A DNA stretch of 64,000 bases from JAKFDI01 sp044508835 (GTDB lineage: Bacteria; Pseudomonadota; Gammaproteobacteria; Burkholderiales; Burkholderiaceae_C). Location: assembly GCA_044508835.1 (NCBI GenBank), contig JBIQHD010000004.1, positions 62,001 through 126,000 of the forward strand, given 5' to 3'. Position numbers and translations under genes: made by a program. The notes under the pieces were generated by a model. It was not told where the DNA came from and searched no databases. It saw nothing but the letters and a program-made list of their open reading frames with translations. This document shows, piece after piece, positions 1 to 8,187 of this stretch. Position 1 is the first letter of the stretch, and each line of letters opens with the position of its first letter.

Positions 1-681
1 CCGGCGCTGGCCGAGACCATCGCGCTGCACACCGTCTTCGAGCTCGTGCGCGACACCGGCGCGCGCGTGCACCTGTGCCGCATCAGCAGCGCCGCGGGCC
101 TGGCGATGATCCGCGCCGCCAAGGCCGAGGGCTTGAGCGTCACCTGCGACGTGAGCATCAACCACCTGCATCTCATCGACCTCGACATCGGCTACTTCAA
201 CGCCGCGATGCGGCTCAACCCGCCGCTGCGCCAGCAGCGCGACCGCGAGGCGATCCGCGCGGCGCTGGCCGACGGCACGGTGGACGCGCTGGTGAGCGAC
301 CACACGCCGGTCGACGAGGACGCGAAGAACCTGCCCTTCGCCGAGGCCGAGCCGGGCGCGACGGGGCTCGAGCTGCTGCTGGGCCTGGCGCTGCGCTGGG
401 GCGAGGAATCGCAGCGCACCCTGGCGCAGACGCTGGCCACCATCACCTGCGCCCCGGTCAGGGTGCTGGGCGACTCGCTCGGCTCGCTGGCCTCCAGCGC
501 CGGCCGGCTGGTGGAGGGCGGCATGGCCGACCTGTGCCTGTTCGACCCCGACGCGCGCTGGACGGTGGCGCCCGCGGCGCTGAAGAGCCAGGGCAAGCAC
601 ACGCCCTTCGAGGGGCACGAGCTGCCCGGTCGGGTGAAGTACACCCTCGTCGCGGGCGTGGTGGCGCACGAGGCGCCCTGA
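1..681 (+). CDS. pyrC: Dihydroorotase, class I, C-terminal part (5' end outside window)
   Basis: The frame is open from base 1, so only the last 226 residues are present. Dihydroorotase closes carbamoyl-aspartate to dihydroorotate in cytosolic pyrimidine synthesis. The visible part contains the class I signature around SDHTPVDEDAKNLPFAEAEP, whose Asp/His belong to the amidohydrolase metal/catalytic site, followed by the GATGLE stretch. The C-terminus (GKHTPFEGHELPGRVKYTLV) is the usual end of the family. The acyltransferase starts on the base after the stop codon, so the two are probably co-transcribed; pyrB is expected just upstream, outside the window. Identity is firm; the start is not visible. 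Confidence 0.93.
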   Translation, partial: PALAETIALHTVFELVRDTGARVHLCRISSAAGLAMIRAAKAEGLSVTCDVSINHLHLIDLDIGYFNAAMRLNPPLRQQRDREAIRAALADGTVDALVSDHTPVDEDAKNLPFAEAEPGATGLELLLGLALRWGEESQRTLAQTLATITCAPVRVLGDSLGSLASSAGRLVEGGMADLCLFDPDARWTVAPAALKSQGKHTPFEGHELPGRVKYTLVAGVVAHEAP

Positions 682-1416
682 TTGCGCCCGCTGCGCGGCC
701 TGTGGCGCCTCGCGTGGGCGCTGGCGCACGTGCTGCACGGCGTGCTGATCTGCGCGCTGGTGTTCCCCTGGCTCGGGCCGGCACAGCGCATGCAGCGGGT
801 GGGCTGGTGGTCGCGGCGCCTGCTGCGGCTGCTGGGCGTCGCGCTGCAGGCGAGCGGCACGCCGCGGCCGGGGCCGGTGCTGCTGGTGGCCAACCACGTG
901 TCCTGGCTGGACATCCTCGTCATCAACGCCGTGCATCCGGTGCGCTTCGTCTCCAAGGCCGACGTGCGCGCCTGGCCGGTGCTCGGCTGGCTGGTGGCCT
1001 GCGGCGGCACGCTCTTCATCGAGCGCGAGCGCAAGCGCGATGCGCTGCGGGTGGTGCACCAGATGGCCGAGGCGCTGCGAGCGGGCCACCAGCTCGCCGT
1101 CTTCCCCGAAGGCACGACCAGCGACGGCCGCGGCCTGCTGCCCTTCCATGCCAACCTGCTGCAGGCCGCCATCGCCACCGAGACGCCGGTGCAGCCCGTG
1201 GCGCTGCGCTTCAGCGACGCGCGGCACGCGGTGAGCCCGGCGGCCGCCTATGTCGGCGACACGACGCTGCTGCAGTCGGCCTGGGCCGTGGCCACGGCGG
1301 CGGGCCTGCGCGCGAGCATCAGCTTCGAGCTGGCGCAGGGGACGCGGCACCTCGACCGGCGCGCCCTGGCGCGGCACCTGGCCGAGACCATCGAGGAGCG
1401 CCTGGCGGCGCATTGA
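682..1416 (+). CDS. 1-acyl-sn-glycerol-3-phosphate acyltransferase (PlsC family)
   Basis: Likely acylates lysophosphatidic acid to phosphatidic acid at the inner membrane. It has 244 residues, normal for the family. An N-terminal hydrophobic segment precedes the HX4D catalytic box NHVSWLD (about residue 73) and the FPEGT substrate box (about residue 139). The start is a TTG immediately after the pyrC stop, which implies translational coupling; no in-frame ATG lies before the first conserved block except one at about residue 37. The pyrC-plsC order is common in Burkholderiales. Substrate specificity (LPA versus ornithine lipid or other acceptors) cannot be read from the sequence. Confidence 0.88.
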   Translation: MRPLRGLWRLAWALAHVLHGVLICALVFPWLGPAQRMQRVGWWSRRLLRLLGVALQASGTPRPGPVLLVANHVSWLDILVINAVHPVRFVSKADVRAWPVLGWLVACGGTLFIERERKRDALRVVHQMAEALRAGHQLAVFPEGTTSDGRGLLPFHANLLQAAIATETPVQPVALRFSDARHAVSPAAAYVGDTTLLQSAWAVATAAGLRASISFELAQGTRHLDRRALARHLAETIEERLAAH

Positions 1417-1564
1417 GGGCGCAGGTCACGGCCGCCGGCCGGCGCGAAGGGTAAACCCGCTTCCCGACGGCGCCGGCGCATGCGGATGCTTGCCACGTGC
1501 CCGCCGGGCGGCCGGCCGGCCGTTCCGGCTGCAGGGCTCCCGAGGGTCCGTGGAGGCGTCGCCG

Positions 1565-2707
1565 ATGGAGTTGGTCAAGCTCGTCCCGGGGCACATCCGG
1601 CTCGGAGAGCCGCTTGCCTTTGCCGTGCGCGACGCGGCCGGCCGGTTGCTGCTGGCGCGCGGCCAGGTGCTCGACGACGCCTCGCAGGTCGAGGCGCTGC
1701 TGGCGCGCGACGCCTGCATCGAGGCCGGCGAGGCGCGCACGCTGATCCTGTCGCGCCGCCAGGCGGGCGCCGACGCCGGCGACGATGCGCCGCGGCCGGC
1801 CACGCTCTTCACGGCCTGGGAGCGCGTCGTGCCGCAGCTCGACGCGCTGCTGCGGGGCATCGCCGAGCCGGGCTTTGCAGCCCGCGCCGACGAGCTTGCG
1901 CGCCACCTTGCGGGGCTGGTCGGGCGCGACGCCGACATCGCCATCTACCTGTGCGTGCGCCAGGACGTGCAGCAGCTCGCGAAATACGGCCTGGCGCATG
2001 CGGTGCACTGCGCCGTCGTGGGCCTGCTGATGGCGCGCCGCATCGGCTGGGACGAGCCGCGCGCGCTCACGCTCGTGAAGGCCGCGCTGACCATGAACCT
2101 CGCCACCGTCGAGCTGCAGGGCAGCCTGGCCGCGCGCGGCGAGTCGCCGACGCCGGCGCAGCTCGCCGCGATCCGCGCGCATCCGCAGGTGGCCGCCGAC
2201 CGGCTGCGCGAGGCCGGCGTGGACGACGCCGTCTGGCTGGAGGCGGTCGAGCAGCACCACGAGCGGGCCGACGGCAGCGGCTATCCACGCGGCCTCACGC
2301 AGGTCGCCGGGATGGCGCAGGCGCTGCGGCTGGTGGACGTGCTCATGGCCAAGATCAGCGAGCGCAGCGGCCGTGCGCCGCTGGCGATGCAGCTCGCCGC
2401 CCGGCAGCTGTTCCAGGAGTCGGGCGGCAGCCCGATGGCGGCCGCCGTCGTCAAGGAGCTCGGCATCTACCCGCCGGGCGAGCTGGTGCAGCTCGCCTCG
2501 GGCGAATGCGCCGTCGCCGTGCGGCGCGGCGCCAGCGCCACCACGCCGCTCGTGGGCTGCATCACCGACCGCAAAGGGCAGCCCATCGTCGGCACGCCGA
2601 CGCGCGACACGGCCGATCCGGCGTTCGTCGTCACCGGCGCCGCGGCCGACCGCGGCCTCGCGCGCCGCGTGCTGCCGGAACGCTTCTACGGGCTGCCGCC
2701 GTACTAG
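1565..2707 (+). CDS. HD-GYP-like protein with degenerate HD motif
   Basis: The protein has 380 residues. The N-terminal ~130 residues are a domain I do not recognise; the rest (about 140-300) follows the HD-GYP fold of cyclic-di-GMP phosphodiesterases. The HHERADGSGYP signature is intact and the following LVDVLMA and SERSG blocks are present. The metal-binding HD pair, normally in a LLHDIG-like block, is replaced by MN in AALTMNLATVEL. Catalysis is therefore probably lost or changed, and a regulatory or binding role is more likely. The ATG at 1565 is chosen because GGAGG lies 8 bases upstream; the frame stays open further 5' but shows nothing conserved there. Confidence 0.8.
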   Translation: MELVKLVPGHIRLGEPLAFAVRDAAGRLLLARGQVLDDASQVEALLARDACIEAGEARTLILSRRQAGADAGDDAPRPATLFTAWERVVPQLDALLRGIAEPGFAARADELARHLAGLVGRDADIAIYLCVRQDVQQLAKYGLAHAVHCAVVGLLMARRIGWDEPRALTLVKAALTMNLATVELQGSLAARGESPTPAQLAAIRAHPQVAADRLREAGVDDAVWLEAVEQHHERADGSGYPRGLTQVAGMAQALRLVDVLMAKISERSGRAPLAMQLAARQLFQESGGSPMAAAVVKELGIYPPGELVQLASGECAVAVRRGASATTPLVGCITDRKGQPIVGTPTRDTADPAFVVTGAAADRGLARRVLPERFYGLPPY

Positions 2708-2726
2708 GCGGCAGGCGGCGGAAGTC

Positions 2727-3470
2727 TCAGCGCTTGCCCTGCGCCGCCACGGCGGCGGCGGCCTGGGCCGCGGCCTCGGCGTCGCCGAGGTAGTAGTGGC
2801 GCAGCGGCTTGAGCTCGTCGTCGAGCTCGTAGACGAGCGGAATGCCGTTGGGGATGTTCAGGCCGACGATGTCCTCGTCGGAGATGCCGTCCAGGTACTT
2901 CACCAGCGCACGGATGCTGTTGCCGTGCGCGGCCACCACCACGCGCTTGCCCGAGCGGATCGACTGCGCGATCGAGCGGTTCCAGAACGGCAGCACGCGC
3001 GCCACCGTGTCCTTCAGGCATTCGGTCAGCGGCAGCTCGGTGGGCGTGAGGTCGGCGTAGCGGCGGTCGCCGCGCTCGCTGCGCGGATCGGCCGCGTCCA
3101 GCGCCGGGGGCGGCGTGTCGTAGCTGCGGCGCCAGACGAGCACCTGCTCGTCGCCGTACTGCGCGGCCGTCTCGGCCTTGTTCAGCCCCTGCAGCGCGCC
3201 GTAGTGGCGCTCGTTCAGCCGCCACGAATTGACCACCGGCAGCCAGGTGCGGTCCATCTGGTCGAGCGTGTGCCACAGCGTCCAGATCGCGCGCTTGAGC
3301 ACGGAGGTGTAGGCGATGTCGAAGTCGTAGCCGCCTTCCTTCAGCAGGCGGCCGGCCTGCTGCGCCTGCTCCACGCCGAGCGCGGTGAGCGGCACGTCGG
3401 TCCAGCCGGTGAAGCGGTTCTCCAGGTTCCAGGTCGATTCACCGTGGCGGATGAGGACGAGCTTGTGCAT
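2727..3470 (-). CDS. gpmA: 2,3-bisphosphoglycerate-dependent phosphoglycerate mutase
   Basis: Interconverts 3- and 2-phosphoglycerate in glycolysis/gluconeogenesis. The 247-residue length is exactly that of the dPGM family. The phosphohistidine motif RHGEST lies at about residues 8-13 and the second active-site histidine in [10 protein letters not shown] near residue 184; [10 protein letters not shown] and [11 protein letters not shown] are also family blocks. It is convergent with the HD-GYP-like gene (19 bases between stops) and divergent from the rhodanese gene. The ATG start matches family N-termini ([12 protein letters not shown]). Confidence 0.97.
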   Translation of the reverse strand: MHKLVLIRHGESTWNLENRFTGWTDVPLTALGVEQAQQAGRLLKEGGYDFDIAYTSVLKRAIWTLWHTLDQMDRTWLPVVNSWRLNERHYGALQGLNKAETAAQYGDEQVLVWRRSYDTPPPALDAADPRSERGDRRYADLTPTELPLTECLKDTVARVLPFWNRSIAQSIRSGKRVVVAAHGNSIRALVKYLDGISDEDIVGLNIPNGIPLVYELDDELKPLRHYYLGDAEAAAQAAAAVAAQGKR

Positions 3471-3510
3471 GGCGAGGGGTCCGGGCGGTCGTGGGCAAAG
3501 CCGGCGATTC

Positions 3511-3516
3511 TATAAT
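3511..3516 (+). promoter_or_regulatory. Candidate -10 box for the rhodanese gene
   Basis: A perfect TATAAT stands in the 132-base gpmA/rhodanese divergent spacer, in an otherwise GC-rich stretch. No good -35 hexamer is seen 16-18 bases upstream, so the strength is unknown. The complementary strand of the same AT island may serve gpmA. Confidence 0.45.
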
Positions 3517-3602
3517 CTGCCGCTTTGCCCGGCGCCCCCGACGGGGATGACCTGCCGCACGACCGCACGCCAACCTTCCGGGATCGGCCCCGGACTTCGC
3601 CC

Positions 3603-4010
3603 GTGAAATTCGTCATCGACAACTGGTACCTCATCCTCGCCGCGCTGGTCTCGGGCGGCATGCTCGCGTGGCCGGCGATCACGCGCGGCAGTGGCGCCAA
3701 GGTGACGACGGCCGAGGCGGTCAACCTCATCAACCGCGAGCGCGCCGTGCTCATCGACGTGTGCGACGCGGCCGAGTTCGCCGCCGGCCATGCGGCGGGC
3801 GCGAAGAACGTGCCGCTGGCCACGCTCGAGAAGGCGACCACGCTGCCCAAGAACAAGGCCGTGCCGGTGGTGGTGTTGTGCCGCAGCGGCGCGCGCGCCT
3901 CGCGCGGCGTCGCTATCCTGAAGCGGTTGGGATACGAGAAGGCCACGGCGCTCTCGGGCGGCCTCACGGCATGGCGCGAAGCCAACCTGCCGATCGAGAA
4001 GTCCGCCTGA
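3603..4010 (+). CDS. Membrane-anchored rhodanese-like sulfurtransferase
   Basis: The protein has 135 residues. An N-terminal hydrophobic segment (about residues 8-25) is followed by one rhodanese domain with the active-site loop CRSGARAS (Cys about 92) and the CH2A-like LIDVCDAAEFAAGH block. It probably transfers sulfane sulfur near the membrane. The GTG at 3603 is used because upstream residues in this frame are Pro/Arg-rich and unconserved. It is followed 47 bases later by grxC and then secB, the usual betaproteobacterial order. The sulfur donor and acceptor are unknown. Confidence 0.88.
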   Translation: MKFVIDNWYLILAALVSGGMLAWPAITRGSGAKVTTAEAVNLINRERAVLIDVCDAAEFAAGHAAGAKNVPLATLEKATTLPKNKAVPVVVLCRSGARASRGVAILKRLGYEKATALSGGLTAWREANLPIEKSA

Positions 4011-4057
4011 AAAGACCGCGCGGATACATCGCCGGGCCGCACGCGAAAGAAGTACGC

Positions 4058-4318
4058 ATGGCAAAAGTGAAGATGTATTCGACCCTGGTGTGCCCCTACT
4101 GCCTGCACGCCAAGGCGCTGCTCAAGCAGCGCGGCGTCGACGCCATCGAGGAGATCCGCGTCGACCTGAACCCGGCCGAGCGCCAGAACATGGTGCAGAT
4201 CACCGGCCGGCGCACCGTGCCGCAGATCTTCATCGGCGAGCATCACGTGGGCGGCTGCGACGACCTGATCGCGCTCGACCAGCGCGGCGGCCTCGCGCCC
4301 CTGCTCGCGCAGGACTGA
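4058..4318 (+). CDS. grxC: Glutaredoxin 3 (dithiol)
   Basis: A small glutathione-dependent disulfide reductase of 86 residues. The CPYC active site lies at residues 12-15, TVPQIF supplies the cis-Pro of the thioredoxin fold, and GGCDDL is the glutathione-binding end. The ATG is preceded by the purine-rich GAAAGAAG. It lies between the rhodanese gene and secB, probably in the same operon, in keeping with a thiol-redox and protein-export neighbourhood. Confidence 0.95.
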   Translation: MAKVKMYSTLVCPYCLHAKALLKQRGVDAIEEIRVDLNPAERQNMVQITGRRTVPQIFIGEHHVGGCDDLIALDQRGGLAPLLAQD

Positions 4319-4403
4319 AGCGCGCCGCATCGCCCGGCGATAATTCCGCCCCCCGCAGCCCGCGCCATCCCGGTCGCGGGCCTTGCTTTGACTGCGAGAC
4401 ATC

Positions 4404-4892
4404 ATGGCCGACGACAACAAGACCCCCGTGTTCCAGATCCAGCGCATGTACCTGAAGGACCTGTCGCTGGAGCAGCCGAACTCGCCGAAGATCCTGCTCG
4501 AGCAGGCCCAGCCGCAGGTCGACATCAACCTCGGCCTCGGCGCCGAATCGGTGACCGACGGCATCTACGAGGTGACGGTCACGGCCACCGTCACCACCAA
4601 GGTCAACGACAAGGTGCTGTTCCTCGTCGAAGCCAAGCAGGCCGGCATCTTCGAGATCCGCAACCTGCCCGAGGAGCAGCTGCAGCCGATCATCGGCATC
4701 GCCTGCCCCGGCATGATCTATCCGTACCTGCGCGCCATCGTCTCCGACGTGTGCACGCGCGCCGGCTTCCCGCCGGTGGTGCTGGCCGAGGTGAACTTCC
4801 AGGCCATGTACGAAGCCCAGCAGGCGCAGCAGGCCCAGGCCGCCGCCGGCGCCGCGCCCAACGGCTCGGGCATCATCACCAGCGCCAGCTGA
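4404..4892 (+). CDS. secB: Protein-export chaperone SecB
   Basis: A cytosolic tetrameric chaperone that keeps preproteins unfolded and delivers them to SecA. It has 162 residues, as usual. The family blocks [14 protein letters not shown] near the N-terminus, [12 protein letters not shown] in the middle and [10 protein letters not shown] before the tail are all present, and the C-terminal tail is Gln/Ala-rich. gpsA follows after 37 bases; the grxC-secB-gpsA order is conserved in Burkholderiales and suggests one transcript. Confidence 0.97.
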   Translation: MADDNKTPVFQIQRMYLKDLSLEQPNSPKILLEQAQPQVDINLGLGAESVTDGIYEVTVTATVTTKVNDKVLFLVEAKQAGIFEIRNLPEEQLQPIIGIACPGMIYPYLRAIVSDVCTRAGFPPVVLAEVNFQAMYEAQQAQQAQAAAGAAPNGSGIITSAS

Positions 4893-4929
4893 TCGAGCCG
4901 CGACGGCCCGGGCACGCCGGAGCGCTGCG

Positions 4930-5928
4930 ATGAACCTCACGGTGCTCGGCGCCGGCGCCTGGGGCACGGCGCTCGCCGTCAGCGCGTGCATGCGCCACCC
5001 CACGCGCCTGTGGACGCGCGACGCCGCCCAGGCCGCGCAGATGCGCTCGATGCGGCGCAACGCGCGCTACCTCGGCGACGCGGTGCTGCCGCAGTCGCTG
5101 CAGATCACGAGCGATTTCGATGCCGCGGCGGCGCACGCCGAAGGCGGCCTGGTGGTGATCGGCACGCCGATGTCGGGCCTGGCCGAGATGCTGCGCCGGC
5201 TGAGCGAGCGGGCGGCCACGCTGCCCGACATGGCCGGCGTGCTCTGGCTGTGCAAGGGCTTCCAGGAAGGCACGGGCTGGCTCGGCCACGAGGTGGCGCG
5301 CGAGGTCGCGCCGCGCCTGCGCGTGGGCGTGCTCTCCGGCCCCAGCTTCGCCATCGAGGTGGCGCGCGGCCAGCCGACGGCGCTGGTCGCGGCCAGCACC
5401 GACGCCGCGCTGTGCGAGCGCGCCGTGGCCATGCTGCACAACGATGCGCTGCGCCTGTACACCTCGGCCGACCCGGTCGGCGTCGAGGTCGGCGGCGCGG
5501 TGAAGAACGTGCTGGCGATCGCCACCGGCATCGCCGACGGCATGCAGCTCGGCCTGAACGCGCGCGCCGCGCTCGTCACCCGCGGGCTGGCCGAGATGAC
5601 GCGCCTGGGCGTGGCGCTCGGCGCGCAGCGCGAGACCTTCATGGGCCTGAGCGGCCTGGGCGACCTGGTGCTCACCGCCACGGGCGACCTGTCGCGCAAC
5701 CGCAGGGTCGGCATGCTGCTCGCGCAGGGCCTGCCGCTGCCGCGCATCCTGGCCGAGCTGGGGCACGTGGCCGAAGGCGTCTACACCGCGCGCATGGTGC
5801 TGCAGCGTGCGCATGCGCGCGGCATCGACATGCCGATCACCGGCGCGGTGGTCGAGGTGCTGGAAGGCCGCCTCACGCCCGGCCAGGCGCTGGAGCGGCT
5901 GATGGGGCGCGAGTCGCGGCCCGAATGA
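4930..5928 (+). CDS. gpsA: Glycerol-3-phosphate dehydrogenase [NAD(P)+]
   Basis: Reduces dihydroxyacetone phosphate to sn-glycerol-3-phosphate for phospholipid synthesis, in the cytosol. The length is 332 residues. The dinucleotide-binding loop [10 protein letters not shown] is at residues 7-16; SGPSFA, the [12 protein letters not shown] catalytic-lysine block and the [11 protein letters not shown] block (residues about 240-250) are in order. It follows secB closely. Confidence 0.97.
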   Translation: MNLTVLGAGAWGTALAVSACMRHPTRLWTRDAAQAAQMRSMRRNARYLGDAVLPQSLQITSDFDAAAAHAEGGLVVIGTPMSGLAEMLRRLSERAATLPDMAGVLWLCKGFQEGTGWLGHEVAREVAPRLRVGVLSGPSFAIEVARGQPTALVAASTDAALCERAVAMLHNDALRLYTSADPVGVEVGGAVKNVLAIATGIADGMQLGLNARAALVTRGLAEMTRLGVALGAQRETFMGLSGLGDLVLTATGDLSRNRRVGMLLAQGLPLPRILAELGHVAEGVYTARMVLQRAHARGIDMPITGAVVEVLEGRLTPGQALERLMGRESRPE

Positions 5929-5959
5929 TTCCCACGATGAACCTCCACGAGGAGCAGCA

Positions 5960-6940
5960 ATGAAAAGACGTCAATGGCTCCAGGCGGGCCTCGCGGCCGG
6001 CGCGAGCGCCGCATGGCCGGCGTGGGCCCAGGGCGAGGGCGCCTGGCCGTCGCGCCCGCTCAAGCTGGTCGTGCCGTTCCCGCCGGGCAGCTCGCCCGAC
6101 ATCATCGGCCGGCTGTGCGGCGAAGCGCTGGCGCAGGCGCTGGGCCAGCCGGTGGTGATCGAGAACCGGGCCGGGGCCGGCGGCAACGTCGGCACCGGTG
6201 CGGTGGCGAAGGCCGCGCCGGACGGCTACACGTGGCTGTTCACGATCCAGGGGCCGCTCGTGACGGCGCCGTTCCTCAAGAAGAACCTCGGCTACGACCC
6301 GGTGCGCGACCTCGCGCCGGTGTCGCTGATCGCCACCTCGCCGAACGTGCTGCTCGTGCATCCGTCGGTGGGCGCCGCGAACGTGGCCGATTTCGTGCGC
6401 GCCGCGAAGGAGCGCGCGGGCCAGTTCAACTACGGCAGCGTCGGCGCCGGCAGCGCCTCGCATCTGGCGATGGAGCTGTTCAAGGCGCGCGCGGGCATCG
6501 ATCTCGTGCACGTGCCCTACCAGGGCTTTCCGCAGATCGTGAACGCGATGCTGGCCGGCGAGATCCAGGCGGCGTTCATGGTGCCGGGCATCGCCATGGG
6601 CCAGGTGCGCGCGGGCAAGCTGCAGGCGCTGGGCGTGACCACGCTCGAGCGTGCGGCGTCCCTGCCCGACATGCCCACGCTCGCCGAGCAGGGCTACGCG
6701 GGCTTCGAGGCCATCTCGTGGCAGGCGGTGCTGGCGCCGGCGGGCACGCCGCCGCCCATCGTCGCCCGCGTCTCGCGCGAGCTCGAGCGCATCGTCAAGA
6801 CCGACGAGGTGCGCCAGCGCATGCTGGCGCTGTACTTCAGCGCCGCGGGCGGCTCGCCCGAAGGCCTGGCGCAAGTGATGACGACCGAGCGCGAGCGCTG
6901 GGCCCGCGTCATCCAGGCGGCGGGCGTGCAGCCCGAGTAG
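5960..6940 (+). CDS. Bug-family (TctC-like) periplasmic solute-binding protein
   Basis: The protein has 326 residues. The N-terminal signal peptide carries RR (MKRRQWLQ...) and ends near AWAQG, so it is periplasmic. The mature part shows the Bug hallmarks: LKLVVPFPPGSSPDIIGR, VVIENRAGAGGNVGTGAVAKAAPDGYT split over its two halves, and YGSVGAGSASHL. Bug proteins bind small carboxylates or amides and are greatly expanded in Burkholderiales, usually as orphans without TctAB partners, as here. The ligand cannot be predicted. A strong AGGAG lies 5 bases upstream of the ATG. Confidence 0.9.
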   Translation: MKRRQWLQAGLAAGASAAWPAWAQGEGAWPSRPLKLVVPFPPGSSPDIIGRLCGEALAQALGQPVVIENRAGAGGNVGTGAVAKAAPDGYTWLFTIQGPLVTAPFLKKNLGYDPVRDLAPVSLIATSPNVLLVHPSVGAANVADFVRAAKERAGQFNYGSVGAGSASHLAMELFKARAGIDLVHVPYQGFPQIVNAMLAGEIQAAFMVPGIAMGQVRAGKLQALGVTTLERAASLPDMPTLAEQGYAGFEAISWQAVLAPAGTPPPIVARVSRELERIVKTDEVRQRMLALYFSAAGGSPEGLAQVMTTERERWARVIQAAGVQPE

Positions 6941-6950
6941 GCCGGGCCGC

Positions 6951-6970
6951 GGCGGCGCTCAGACGCCGCC
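6951..6970. terminator. Hairpin between convergent Bug and trmL genes
   Basis: GGCGGCG (6951-6957) pairs perfectly with CGCCGCC (6964-6970) around a 6-base loop that includes the trmL stop codon. There is no clear T-run on either side, so terminator function is only suggested by its position between convergent genes. Confidence 0.35.
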
Positions 6971-7429
6971 TTCGTAGCCGTTCTGGCGCCAGGCCTCGAA
7001 CACCGCCACGGCCACCGCGTTGCTGAGGTTCAGGCTGCGCTGGCCGGCGCGCAGCGGCAGCCGCAGCTTCTGCGCCGCCGGCAGGCTGTCGCGCAGGTCC
7101 GGCGGCAGGCCGGCCGTCTCGGCGCCGAAGACCAGCCAGTCGCCGGCCCGCCAGCGCATGTCGGCGAAGCGGCGTTCGCCGCGCGTGGTGAAGGCGAAGA
7201 GCCGGGCGGCGTCGGGCCGCTCGGCCGCGATGAACGCGGCCCACGAGGCATGGCGCCGCACCGTCGCGTACTCGTGGTAGTCGAGCCCGGCGCGCTGCAG
7301 CAGCCGGTCCTCCATCGAGAAGCCGAGCGGCTCGATCAGGTGCAGCGCGCAGCCGGTGTTGGCGGCCAGGCGGATCACGTTGCCGGTGTTCGGCGGGATC
7401 TCGGGGTGGACGAGGACGATGTTGAACAT
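6959..7429 (-). CDS. trmL: tRNA (cytidine(34)-2'-O)-methyltransferase TrmL
   Basis: Methylates the wobble ribose of tRNA-Leu isoacceptors. It is a minimal SPOUT enzyme of 156 residues with the trefoil-knot blocks HPEIPPNTGNVIRL near the N-terminus, FGAETAGLP in the middle and RSLNLSNAVAVAVFE near the C-terminus. The comF gene lies 12 bases upstream on the same strand, so they are probably co-transcribed. Confidence 0.95.
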   Translation of the reverse strand: MFNIVLVHPEIPPNTGNVIRLAANTGCALHLIEPLGFSMEDRLLQRAGLDYHEYATVRRHASWAAFIAAERPDAARLFAFTTRGERRFADMRWRAGDWLVFGAETAGLPPDLRDSLPAAQKLRLPLRAGQRSLNLSNAVAVAVFEAWRQNGYEGGV

Positions 7430-7441
7430 GCGCGGGCGGCC

Positions 7442-8167
7442 TCAATCGCCGGGCCGCGGCGTGCGCGCCAGCACGGCGACCGCGACCTCGCGCACGCCCG
7501 CCCGCTTCAGCACCGCGGCGATCTCGGCCGCGGTGGCGCCGGTGGTCATCACGTCGTCGACGAGCGTCACGCGCGCATCGCGCAGCCGCGCCGGGCCCCC
7601 GGGGGCGAGGGCGAAGGCGCCGCGCACGTTGGCTGCGCGGCGGCCGGGCGGCAGGGCGAGCTGGTGCGGCGTGTCGCGCAGGCGCACCAGCAGCCGCGCG
7701 TCGGCCGTGCCGCCGATGCGCGGGGCGAGCCGCCGCGCGATCTCCCAGGCCTGGTTGTAGCCGCGCTCGCGCAGCCGCTCGCGCGCGAGCGGCACGGGCA
7801 GCAGCCAGTGCGGCGCCCCGAGGGACTGCGCCCGCCAGGCGGCGGCGAGGCGCTCGGCCAGGGCCGGCGCGAGGTCGAGCGCGGCGTGGAACTTGAAGTG
7901 GCCGATCAGCCCGTCCCAGGGCCAGGCGTAGTCGACGGCGGCCACCGCGGCGTCGAAGGCGGGCGGTGCCGCGAGGCAGGCGCCGCATGCGTCCACGCCG
8001 GCCGGCACGCGCAGCGCGCAACGCCTGCAGCGCGGCACGGCGGCGGCGAACCGCTGCACGCACGGCGCGCACACGCGGCCCGCGCACCAGCCGCGGCACA
8101 GCGCGCACTGCGTGGGCAGGCGCCCGGCGAGGCGGGCCGTCCAGGAGGCGGGCGTGGGGGCAGGCAC
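7442..8167 (-). CDS. ComF family phosphoribosyltransferase-like protein
   Basis: The protein has 241 residues. An N-terminal double zinc finger (CALCRGWC...CAPC, then CRRC...CGAC, residues about 21-66) is followed by a type I phosphoribosyltransferase domain with the PRPP loop TLVDDVMTTGAT near residue 198. ComF proteins are linked to natural DNA uptake and single-strand DNA handling; the exact reaction is not established. The start is GTG at 8167, only 20 bases from the divergent methyltransferase gene. Confidence 0.9.
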   Translation of the reverse strand: MPAPTPASWTARLAGRLPTQCALCRGWCAGRVCAPCVQRFAAAVPRCRRCALRVPAGVDACGACLAAPPAFDAAVAAVDYAWPWDGLIGHFKFHAALDLAPALAERLAAAWRAQSLGAPHWLLPVPLARERLRERGYNQAWEIARRLAPRIGGTADARLLVRLRDTPHQLALPPGRRAANVRGAFALAPGGPARLRDARVTLVDDVMTTGATAAEIAAVLKRAGVREVAVAVLARTPRPGD

Positions 8168-8187
8168 GGCTCAATATACTGCCGCGC

